The position numbers and the translations under genes are program-made. 5,032 bases of DNA from Microcaldota archaeon (GTDB lineage: Archaea; Iainarchaeota; Iainarchaeia; JAADDC01), in NCBI GenBank assembly GCA_027074515.1, contig JALTCQ010000128.1, positions 1 to 5,032 of the forward strand. The letters run 5' to 3'. Of the stretch, positions 1-4,557 are shown piece by piece. Position 1 is the first letter of the stretch, and every line of letters starts with the position of its first letter. Under the pieces are notes generated by a model that was given only the letters and a program-made list of their open reading frames with translations, did no database searches and had not been told where the DNA came from.

Positions 1-58
1 TCGTCCCCGCTCGTGCACGGCTTTTCTCCGCTGAATCGCTTGCTCCACGCGGTGCGGT

Positions 59-1399
59 TCATGCCCTTGTAACCCGTATTGTGTGTGTTCCGCTGTCTCT
101 TGCCACGTTGACCCCGACGATTTTATCTCCCTTATCCACCTTCTTTTCCTTCAACAGTTCTTCAACTATTTTCATGAATGTGGAAAATGCGGGAGGATCC
201 TCCACGAGCCTCGTTTCGGTCCCATAGAGTATTTGCACCTTCCGTAGCAGGCGGGGGTTGTCCGACACAGCCAAGATTTTTGCTTTTGGTAGGAATCTGG
301 ATATCTTGCGTGGCGTGCGGCCCGTGCTCGTTGGCGTGATCACGTACTTCGCATTCATCTGTTCTACCAGCTTGATCGCGGAATATGCCACGGCATCGGC
401 GTCTTCTTCCCACTCGACGTCTTCGAGCGGTGTTGCGTCGTCCTGGTTTGCCACAATTATGCGTGCGAGCGTCTTCACCACTTCCACGGGATACTTGCCC
501 ACGGCTGTTTCGTTGGATACCATGAGGGCGGATGCTCCGTCGTACACTGCGTTCGCGATGTCGGACACCTCTGCGCGCGTTGGGAACGGGTTTTCAATCA
601 TGCTTGTGAGCATCTGCGTGGCAACGACTGCGGGCTTGCCCACCTTCCTCGCAATGGATATTAGCTCTTTTTGGACGCGCGGCACTTCTTCTACGGGAAT
701 CTCTACTCCCAGGTCGCCTCTTGCAACCACTATTCCATCAGCGACCTTTGCGATTTCCTTTGCGTTTTCTACGCCCCTCTTTGACTCAATCTTTGCAAAG
801 ACCCATGCGTCTGATCCATGCTCTTCCAGGAACTTTTTTATGAGTGCGACGTCCCTTGGCGTGTTCACAAAGCTCGCAAAGAATATCTCTACGTCGTTCT
901 TGATGCCCCAGAGAATATCCTTTCTGTCCTTTTCTGTGGGAACCGTGTAGTTTATGTCTGCTCCGGGGATGTTCACGCTCTTGTTGTTCTTTATAGTGCC
1001 TCCGACAGTTACCACTGTTTCCACGGCTCTTCCCGCAACGCTTTCCACTTCCAGCGCCACTGTGCCGTCGTCTATTAGTATTGTGTCTCCGGGAACTACA
1101 GCGTCGTGTATCTGTCTGGACACATCAAAATCCTTTCCAATCACCAGTTTTTGGCCTTCTTTCACGTCTATTGGTTCAGGGATCTTTGTTCTTATTGACG
1201 GCCCAGTGAGGTCCAGGATTATTGGCTTGTCCGGCGCGATATCGCGCCACAGATCTATCTTTGGCTGATGCTCATCATAGTCTCCGTGACTCATATTGAT
1301 TCTCATCGCATCCATTCCTGCCTCTACCATTTTTTTCATCGTCTCTTTGTTTGCAGAAGCGGGCCCTATGGTTGCTATGACCTTTACTCGCTTTGGCAT
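59..1399 (-). CDS. pyk: Pyruvate kinase
   Basis: Catalyses the last step of glycolysis in the cytoplasm: phosphoenolpyruvate + ADP to pyruvate + ATP. The 446 residues cover the A, B and C domains without the extra C-terminal PEP-utiliser-like domain of some bacterial enzymes. Visible motifs: the N-terminal start of the barrel (TIGPAS, residues 10-15), MRINMSHG (32-39, with the phosphate-binding Arg33), the B domain at about 70-155, the FAKIES active-site motif (Lys203 catalytic, Glu205 metal ligand), ARGDLG (Asp229 metal ligand), ATQML (Thr261) and PTRAEVSDIANAV. The C-terminal domain ends in GTHTIRV. Position 68, in the GPSIRT motif, is Ser; this is the site where Glu or Lys usually tracks with K+ dependence. 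The ATG start is followed by a standard N-terminus and has no Shine-Dalgarno sequence; a TATA box lies 26 bases upstream, so the mRNA is probably leaderless. The gene lies 58 bases downstream of the glycosyltransferase on the same strand. Confidence 0.97.
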   Translation of the reverse strand: MPKRVKVIATIGPASANKETMKKMVEAGMDAMRINMSHGDYDEHQPKIDLWRDIAPDKPIILDLTGPSIRTKIPEPIDVKEGQKLVIGKDFDVSRQIHDAVVPGDTILIDDGTVALEVESVAGRAVETVVTVGGTIKNNKSVNIPGADINYTVPTEKDRKDILWGIKNDVEIFFASFVNTPRDVALIKKFLEEHGSDAWVFAKIESKRGVENAKEIAKVADGIVVARGDLGVEIPVEEVPRVQKELISIARKVGKPAVVATQMLTSMIENPFPTRAEVSDIANAVYDGASALMVSNETAVGKYPVEVVKTLARIIVANQDDATPLEDVEWEEDADAVAYSAIKLVEQMNAKYVITPTSTGRTPRKISRFLPKAKILAVSDNPRLLRKVQILYGTETRLVEDPPAFSTFMKIVEELLKEKKVDKGDKIVGVNVARDSGTHTIRVTRA

Positions 1400-1422
1400 G
1401 TTTTCAGAATTGCCAGAAGTGG

Positions 1423-1428
1423 TTATAA
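1423..1428 (-). promoter_or_regulatory. TATA box of pyk
   Basis: Read on the minus strand, GCTTATAACC contains TTATAA centred about 26.5 bases before the A of the pyk ATG. That is the usual archaeal TATA-to-transcription-start distance, so transcription should begin at or next to the start codon. The purine-containing AAGGCG just upstream could serve as a BRE. No Shine-Dalgarno sequence lies between the box and the start. The assignment rests on position and sequence only. Confidence 0.6.
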
Positions 1429-1457
1429 GCGCCTTGCCACAGTGTTTTTAATCCTTT

Positions 1458-2552
1458 CTACGCTCTCCAGCCCATGAACTCATCCATATCGTGCCCTTTG
1501 ATGCCCACATATACTATCGATCCGACGAGCACTGCCCACCACATCGGCCCGTACCAGAAATAGTATAACAAAACGTCTTCGGGCCGCACTTCCTTGAACC
1601 GTAGCTCCCCTCTCCAGTACCAAATCCATACGCCGAGTACTGCCAAGTTCAACAGTGCTACGATCGGGCTGCTGATCGCAAGAACCAGGTACAATGCAGC
1701 AGCAACTAGCGGTGCCACAGGGTTTAGCACTCCAAACACCGCCGCCAGCCAGTAACCCATTTTCGCGGCAAAGAGTCCTGGTGCGAGCATCTGGATGAGG
1801 AAAGGGAATATGAATGGAACCACTGTTATTGCCTGCGCTACCGTCTCCAATGGGTGCTTGGTATGGTATTCCTTGTTCATTGCGGCGGCCTGCATTTCCC
1901 CCACTGCCCACCTTGCTCGTTGTTTCCACCATTTCTTGTAGTCATTGGGTGCACCCGTTGTTACGTGAACCCCACGTGCCAAGACTGGTTTGAAGCCAGC
2001 AGCGTTTGCCCTTGTTCCGAAGTCTGAGTCCTCCGTTATGACGTGTCGGAATCCGCCGATCTTTTCCACCACTTCCCTCTTCGTTATTATGCAGGCCCCA
2101 TTGACTCCAAAACCCACTCCGGTGAGCTCCTCTATGGCGATGGTTGCATTCACGCCCAGGTAATCGATCCTTGCGCCTCTCGCTATCCAGTTGTCGCCGT
2201 GTACGTGAATGATGCCTTGGCCTATGTCTCCTCTCTGCATTGCATCTTCTATACCAGCAATAAACCCGTCCCGCACTTCCACGTCGTTGTCAAGGAACAC
2301 TAAAATATCTCCCTTCGCGTGCTCTATGGCCTCGTTTAGCCCGTTTACCTTGCCGATCCGCTTCTCGTGGTGAAGAAAAGTTAGCGGATACTGTTTCTGA
2401 AGCTTTTTTGCCGTGCCGATGTCCTCTCGCTTCCATTCGTCCGCGCTTATTATGAACTCAACGTCCTTGGATTCCGAGTATATCCTTTCTAAGTTGTCAA
2501 AAATCGTCCCCGGTTCCCTGTATGCTGCAAAGATCACGCTAACCTTCGGCAC
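1458..2552 (-). CDS. Membrane-anchored family 2 glycosyltransferase
   Basis: Predicted to transfer a sugar from a nucleotide-sugar donor, with the GT-A domain on the cytoplasmic face of the membrane. The N-terminal domain (about 1-235) starts with a typical GT2 strand (VSVIFAAYREP) and shows Asp38, the metal-binding LDND motif (Asp88, Asp90), the TED motif (Glu174-Asp175) and QRARW (Gln211, Arg214, Trp215). Together these make the D,D,D,QxxRW signature of processive GT2 enzymes such as hyaluronan or cellulose synthases, although single-addition relatives share it. Three to four hydrophobic segments follow (about 241-262, 266-290, 290-312, 333-350). The GTG start is firm, because an in-frame TAG lies at 2556-2558, two codons upstream. 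It has no Shine-Dalgarno sequence and a TATA box about 24 bases upstream. The acceptor and product (exopolysaccharide, glycolipid or N-glycan) cannot be told. It precedes pyk on the same strand but no functional link is evident. Confidence 0.9.
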   Translation of the reverse strand: MPKVSVIFAAYREPGTIFDNLERIYSESKDVEFIISADEWKREDIGTAKKLQKQYPLTFLHHEKRIGKVNGLNEAIEHAKGDILVFLDNDVEVRDGFIAGIEDAMQRGDIGQGIIHVHGDNWIARGARIDYLGVNATIAIEELTGVGFGVNGACIITKREVVEKIGGFRHVITEDSDFGTRANAAGFKPVLARGVHVTTGAPNDYKKWWKQRARWAVGEMQAAAMNKEYHTKHPLETVAQAITVVPFIFPFLIQMLAPGLFAAKMGYWLAAVFGVLNPVAPLVAAALYLVLAISSPIVALLNLAVLGVWIWYWRGELRFKEVRPEDVLLYYFWYGPMWWAVLVGSIVYVGIKGHDMDEFMGWRA

Positions 2553-2572
2553 GATCTAATACGATCTTTCAT

Positions 2573-2578
2573 TTTAAA
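2573..2578. promoter_or_regulatory. Palindromic TATA box between the glycosyltransferase and tRNA-Ser
   Basis: TTTAAA reads the same on both strands and sits between two divergent genes. On the minus strand its centre is about 24 bases from the GTG of the glycosyltransferase, fitting leaderless transcription. On the plus strand a start at about 2601 would give the tRNA a 5' leader of about 28 bases. No other convincing TATA-like element is present at 2553-2628. Use by the glycosyltransferase is the better supported of the two; use by the tRNA is inferred. Confidence 0.5.
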
Positions 2579-2628
2579 CGCTTTAGTTCTTTTTTCCTTG
2601 CTGCGCAGGTCCATTAGCCTCCTTTCGC

Positions 2629-2711
2629 GCCGGGGTGGCCGAGTGGTTAAGGCGTCGGACTCGAGATCCGATGGGGGAAGCCCCGCCTGGGTTCGAATCC
2701 CAGCCCCGGCG
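2629..2711 (+). tRNA. tRNA-Ser (anticodon CGA)
   Basis: A complete class II cloverleaf without intron. The 7-bp acceptor stem pairs GCCGGGG (2629-2635) with CCCCGGC (2704-2710). The D arm has GCC/GGC, and the anticodon stem pairs TCGGA (2655-2659) with TCCGA (2667-2671) around the loop CTCGAGA. The anticodon CGA (2662-2664) reads UCG serine codons. The long variable arm (2672-2686, GGGG/CCCC) is diagnostic of serine or leucine tRNAs, and the discriminator G2711 fits serine. The T arm is CTGGG-TTCGAAT-CCCAG (2687-2703). CCA is not encoded, so it must be added after transcription. The gene is the only one on the plus strand and converges with kae1. There is no T-run terminator directly downstream, so the primary transcript may continue into the structured region that follows. 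Confidence 0.97.
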
Positions 2712-2856
2712 TGGCCGATACGCGGCCAGCGAGCCGCGGGTCTGGTCTCACGACCAGACGCACAATGGGGAGTAGGGCTGAGCGAACGCGAATGCCCTAC
2801 TCACCGTCACGCCAGCCGGGACGGCGGCTGCGGGGTCGGTTACGGAGCAACCGACC
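2712..2856 (+). ncRNA. Candidate structured RNA of unknown family
   Basis: A GC-rich non-coding stretch made almost entirely of consecutive inverted repeats. Stems are 2721-2726/2733-2738 (6 bp, 6-base loop), 2740-2747/2752-2759 (8 bp, TCAC tetraloop), 2770-2778/2794-2802 (9 bp, extendable by two pairs beyond a G·A mismatch, 15-base loop), 2813-2818/2825-2830 (6 bp) and 2834-2841/2849-2856 (8 bp, 7-base loop). All are perfect over the given lengths. GC is 102 of 150 bases at 2711-2860, against about 50% in a sampled coding stretch. The strand is uncertain: the plus strand is preferred because read-through from tRNA-Ser would transcribe it, but a minus-strand TATA-like element also exists. I saw none of the signature sequences of archaeal SRP RNA, RNase P RNA or 5S rRNA, and no box C/D pair. 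An H/ACA-like guide RNA is possible but lacks a clear guide pocket. It might instead be a double-sided terminator structure. Confidence 0.5.
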
Positions 2857-2865
2857 ATACCTTCC

Positions 2866-2873
2866 CTATATAC
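2866..2873 (-). promoter_or_regulatory. Possible TATA box inside the kae1/tRNA-Ser gap
   Basis: GTATATAG on the minus strand (core TATATA at 2867-2872) is as good a TATA sequence as those before the protein genes. The expected start is near 2843, which would give a minus-strand transcript of the structured region lacking its outermost 8-bp stem. The core is symmetric, so on the plus strand it would point into the end of kae1 antisense. Without transcript data it could equally be chance. Confidence 0.25.
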
Positions 2874-2893
2874 GCACACCACGAGCCTCAGAA

Positions 2894-3868
2894 TCAGATC
2901 CAAAGGACATCTACCTGGTCTGTTCTGAACTTCGGGTTCACTGGTGCGTCTATGGGCGTTGTGTTTCCTGCCTTGAACATTAGAAGCCCGGTCCATGCAA
3001 TCATCACGCCGTTGTCTGCAGCGTACTTCATGGGGACCACGTGGAAGGAGGCGTCGTGGTCTTCTGCCATCGTCTTGATGATTTCCTGGAGCCGCCGGTT
3101 CGCTGCAACCCCTCCGACGAGAAGCACCTCTTTTTTCTCAGTGTGTGCCAACGCCCTTTCCGCCACCTCTGCCACCATGGAGAACGCTACCTCTTGGAGC
3201 GAGTACGCGACGTCCTCTATTCTGTTCTTCTCTGCCGCCCTTTTTGCGGCCGTGTATAACCCAGAGAACGCCAGGTCAGATCCTTTTACAGTATAAGGCA
3301 GCGGAATGAATTTTTTGTCATTTCTTGCAAGCTCTTCAATCTTTGGGCCAGCAGGGAATGGAATTCCCACCGCACGCCCCCACGAGTCTAAAAGGTTCCC
3401 CAGCCCTATGTCCAGCGTCTCTCCGAAAATTCTGTATCGTCCGTTTGCAAGGGCTATTATCTGCGTGTTCGCGCCCGAGAGGTATACCACAAGCGGGTCT
3501 TTCAGGTTCTGGACGAGCTTTCCCACCTCTATGTGTGCTATGCAGTGGTTTACGCCCACTAATGGTTTGTTGTACTTCTTCGCCAGAAAACGAGCCACTA
3601 TTGCCCCCGTTCTCAGGCAGGGCCCCAAGCCCGGCCCTATGGCAAAGGCGATCGCATCCACATCGTTCATGGTGATTTTTGCCTCTTCCAGCGCTCTCTT
3701 TACGATTTCGGCGCCATGTTCGCTCATCATTTGTGCTGCGTCTCTTGGTCTGATTCCCCCCTCCTTCGGGCGGTGCTGTATGCGCTGGTCTGCCAGTATT
3801 TTGCCCTTGTCGTCTACTATGCCCACTCCAAAAGTGTGTGCAGTGGACTCTATGCCCAGAACGATCAC
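2894..3868 (-). CDS. kae1: KEOPS complex catalytic subunit Kae1 (TsaD family)
   Basis: Transfers the threonylcarbamoyl group from TC-AMP to A37 of tRNAs reading ANN codons (t6A modification), acting in KEOPS with Bud32, Cgi121 and Pcc1. The 324 residues match the usual length of unfused archaeal Kae1. Visible are the ASKHA-fold start LGIESTAHTFGVG (4-16), the metal-binding NHCIAH motif (His108 and His112), Tyr129 in VVYLSGANT, DLAFSGL (198-204), the GGVAANRRL motif (252-260) and YAADNGVMIAWTG with metal ligand Asp285. It stops shortly after DVLWI, so it is not fused to the Bud32 kinase as in several other archaea; Bud32 must be encoded elsewhere. The start is GTG with no Shine-Dalgarno sequence and an AT-rich promoter box 26 bases upstream. 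Upstream in-frame codons reach the rps27ae stop without another plausible start. It is the last gene of the right-hand cluster. Confidence 0.96.
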   Translation of the reverse strand: MIVLGIESTAHTFGVGIVDDKGKILADQRIQHRPKEGGIRPRDAAQMMSEHGAEIVKRALEEAKITMNDVDAIAFAIGPGLGPCLRTGAIVARFLAKKYNKPLVGVNHCIAHIEVGKLVQNLKDPLVVYLSGANTQIIALANGRYRIFGETLDIGLGNLLDSWGRAVGIPFPAGPKIEELARNDKKFIPLPYTVKGSDLAFSGLYTAAKRAAEKNRIEDVAYSLQEVAFSMVAEVAERALAHTEKKEVLLVGGVAANRRLQEIIKTMAEDHDASFHVVPMKYAADNGVMIAWTGLLMFKAGNTTPIDAPVNPKFRTDQVDVLWI

Positions 3869-3890
3869 GAAAGAATATGAAGAATGGGTG

Positions 3891-3897
3891 ATAAAAA
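3891..3897 (-). promoter_or_regulatory. TATA-like box of kae1, next to the rps27ae stop
   Basis: On the minus strand TTTTTAT directly follows the rps27ae TGA stop and is centred about 26 bases before the kae1 GTG. This is the same geometry as at pyk and implies an internal promoter giving a leaderless kae1 mRNA, in addition to any read-through from the ribosomal genes. No Shine-Dalgarno sequence is present at 3869-3890. Confidence 0.5.
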
Positions 3898-3898
3898 T

Positions 3899-4072
3899 TC
3901 ACTGCTTCTTGAACTCGGTGTAGCCGCAGCGCCCACAGTGCCATCTGTCCCCATGGTCTGCGAGGAACACGCCTGGACCGCACTTGGGGCAGGTTCGCCC
4001 GAGCCGGACGAGCTTACCGTCCTCCACCTTGTACTTCTTATACTTGTGACTCGGCTTCCCCTTCGTTGCCAT
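3899..4072 (-). CDS. rps27ae: Small ribosomal subunit protein S27Ae (eS31)
   Basis: A zinc-ribbon protein of the archaeal 30S subunit, equivalent to the ribosomal part of the eukaryotic ubiquitin-S27a fusion; no ubiquitin-like part is present here. The 57 residues have a basic N-terminus (HKYKKYKV, residues 9-16) and a four-cysteine zinc site (Cys28, Cys31, Cys46, Cys49) within TCPKCGPGVFLADH and WHCGRCGY. I start it at the ATG at 4072 (MATKGK), which matches the family N-terminus and has the Shine-Dalgarno sequence AGGTG seven bases upstream. The frame extends to a TTG at 4096, but those extra eight residues (including RWW) do not fit the family. The gene overlaps the end of rps24e by 35 bases in another frame, a sign of translational coupling. 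Confidence 0.96.
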   Translation of the reverse strand: MATKGKPSHKYKKYKVEDGKLVRLGRTCPKCGPGVFLADHGDRWHCGRCGYTEFKKQ

Positions 4073-4349
4073 TCTCCACCACCTTGTTGCGCTCAATCTT
4101 GTACTTCGGCTCTATCTTGTTCAGATATTCCTCGTCCTGGTATATCTTAACGAAGGCTTCCATGTCGGAGCTGCCTGTGATCGTTTTCATCTTATCCACG
4201 ATGATCAGCTTTTCATCCACGCCTAGCTCCGCAGCAAGCCGCGTTTTGAACTCCTTGCGCGTGACGGGAGCGTTCGTCTTTATTCGGACGTACAGCTCGG
4301 TCCTTCCAAGGAGTTTGTTTTCCCTCTTGGATTCTATAACGATGTTCAT
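4038..4349 (-). CDS. rps24e: Small ribosomal subunit protein S24e
   Basis: A 30S ribosomal protein shared by archaea and eukaryotes. The 103 residues show the family pattern: the N-terminal NIVIESKRENKLLGRTEL, the VTRKEFKTRLAAELGV helix (about 29-44), the strand around LIIVDKMKTITGSSDMEAFVKIY, and the near-C-terminal NKIEPKYKIERNKV (82-95). An acidic tail (ENGNEGEAESQV) follows. The ATG start at 4349 lies four bases after the spt4 stop and has the Shine-Dalgarno sequence GGTGAT three bases upstream, partly inside the spt4 stop codon. The tail overlaps the start of rps27ae by 35 bases. In several euryarchaea a DUF359 (dephospho-CoA kinase) gene lies between spt4 and rps24e; it is absent here. 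Confidence 0.95.
   Translation of the reverse strand: MNIVIESKRENKLLGRTELYVRIKTNAPVTRKEFKTRLAAELGVDEKLIIVDKMKTITGSSDMEAFVKIYQDEEYLNKIEPKYKIERNKVVENGNEGEAESQV
4080..4084 (-). promoter_or_regulatory. Ribosome binding site deciding the rps27ae start
   Basis: AGGTG on the minus strand, within an AAGGTGGTGG stretch, lies seven bases before the ATG at 4072. It complements the CACCU core of the archaeal 16S rRNA 3' end. It lies inside the rps24e coding region and supports the 57-residue rather than the 65-residue version of S27Ae. Confidence 0.65.
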
Positions 4350-4352
4350 GCT

Positions 4353-4358
4353 ATCACC
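4353..4358 (-). promoter_or_regulatory. Ribosome binding site of rps24e overlapping the spt4 stop
   Basis: GGTGAT is a strong match to the archaeal anti-Shine-Dalgarno sequence and sits three bases before the rps24e ATG. Its TGA is the spt4 stop codon, so terminating ribosomes occupy the initiation site of the next gene; this predicts translational coupling. Confidence 0.7.
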
Positions 4359-4557
4359 TTGCCATCTTTATAGCGTAGGGGCCAGGGATCTTTGCATCTA
4401 TGAGCTTCGCCACCGCAGAGTTTGCGGGGTCCACGACGATTACGTATCCTCTCCAGAGCTTCGTAAACTCAGTTCCCCCGCAGTTTGGGCATTTGTCCAC
4501 GTGTGCCTCCACGAGGTACCTGCAGTTTCTGCACGCCTTGTATACGACCTTTGCCAT
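4354..4557 (-). CDS. spt4: Transcription elongation factor Spt4 (formerly RNA polymerase subunit E'')
   Basis: A small zinc protein that binds Spt5 (the NusG homologue); the pair closes over the RNA polymerase cleft and promotes processive elongation. The 67 residues show a four-cysteine zinc site (Cys9, Cys12, Cys23, Cys26) in ACRNC and KCPNCGG, the Trp-containing motif LWRGYVIVVDP (34-44), SAVAKLI and a C-terminal GPYAIKM, all typical of archaeal Spt4. The ATG overlaps the rpoE1 TAA by one base (TAATG). AGGAGG lies about ten bases upstream as a ribosome binding site, so the two genes are probably translationally coupled. The link with rpoE1 is widespread in archaea and led to the old name rpoE2. 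Confidence 0.96.
   Translation of the reverse strand: MAKVVYKACRNCRYLVEAHVDKCPNCGGTEFTKLWRGYVIVVDPANSAVAKLIDAKIPGPYAIKMAR

Noticed and set aside
1..58. Possible start of another minus-strand gene (GTG at 46-48, open to the window edge for 16 codons)
   Set aside because: Too short to judge, no Shine-Dalgarno sequence or TATA box at a fitting distance, and no recognisable sequence. The 58 bases after pyk otherwise show nothing I can name.
258..950. Plus-strand open frame of 230 codons
   Set aside because: Entirely antisense to pyruvate kinase, Ser/Thr/Ala-rich shadow of a conserved coding frame, with no recognisable domain.
2837..2853. Second tRNA: CGGTT-ACGGAGC-AACCG has the 5-bp stem and 7-base loop of a T arm
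   Set aside because: The loop lacks the TTCRA consensus and no acceptor, D or anticodon arms can be built around it.
2712..2856. CRISPR array or mobile element end
   Set aside because: The inverted repeats differ from one another in sequence, with no direct repeats, spacers, target-site duplications or transposase.
2712..2890. SRP RNA, RNase P RNA or 5S rRNA in the structured gap
   Set aside because: SRP RNA is known beside tRNA-Ser in some archaea, but its helix 8 consensus is not found; RNase P conserved regions and 5S consensus are absent, and the gap is too short for the first two.
2748..2996. Minus-strand open frame of 82 codons across the structured gap
   Set aside because: Overlaps the kae1 3' end out of frame and its upstream half is just GC-rich spacer; no domain or ribosome binding site.
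2598..3296. Plus-strand open frame of 232 codons across tRNA-Ser and the end of kae1
   Set aside because: Its first part is a translation of the tRNA gene (the familiar spurious RVVKASDSRSDGGSPAWVRIP pattern) and the rest is antisense to kae1.
3336..3983. Minus-strand open frame of 215 codons
   Set aside because: Out-of-frame shadow of kae1 with Arg/Gly-rich composition; kae1 itself is unmistakable.
4073..4096. N-terminal extension of S27Ae from a TTG
   Set aside because: The extra residues do not fit the family and the Shine-Dalgarno sequence points to the ATG at 4072.
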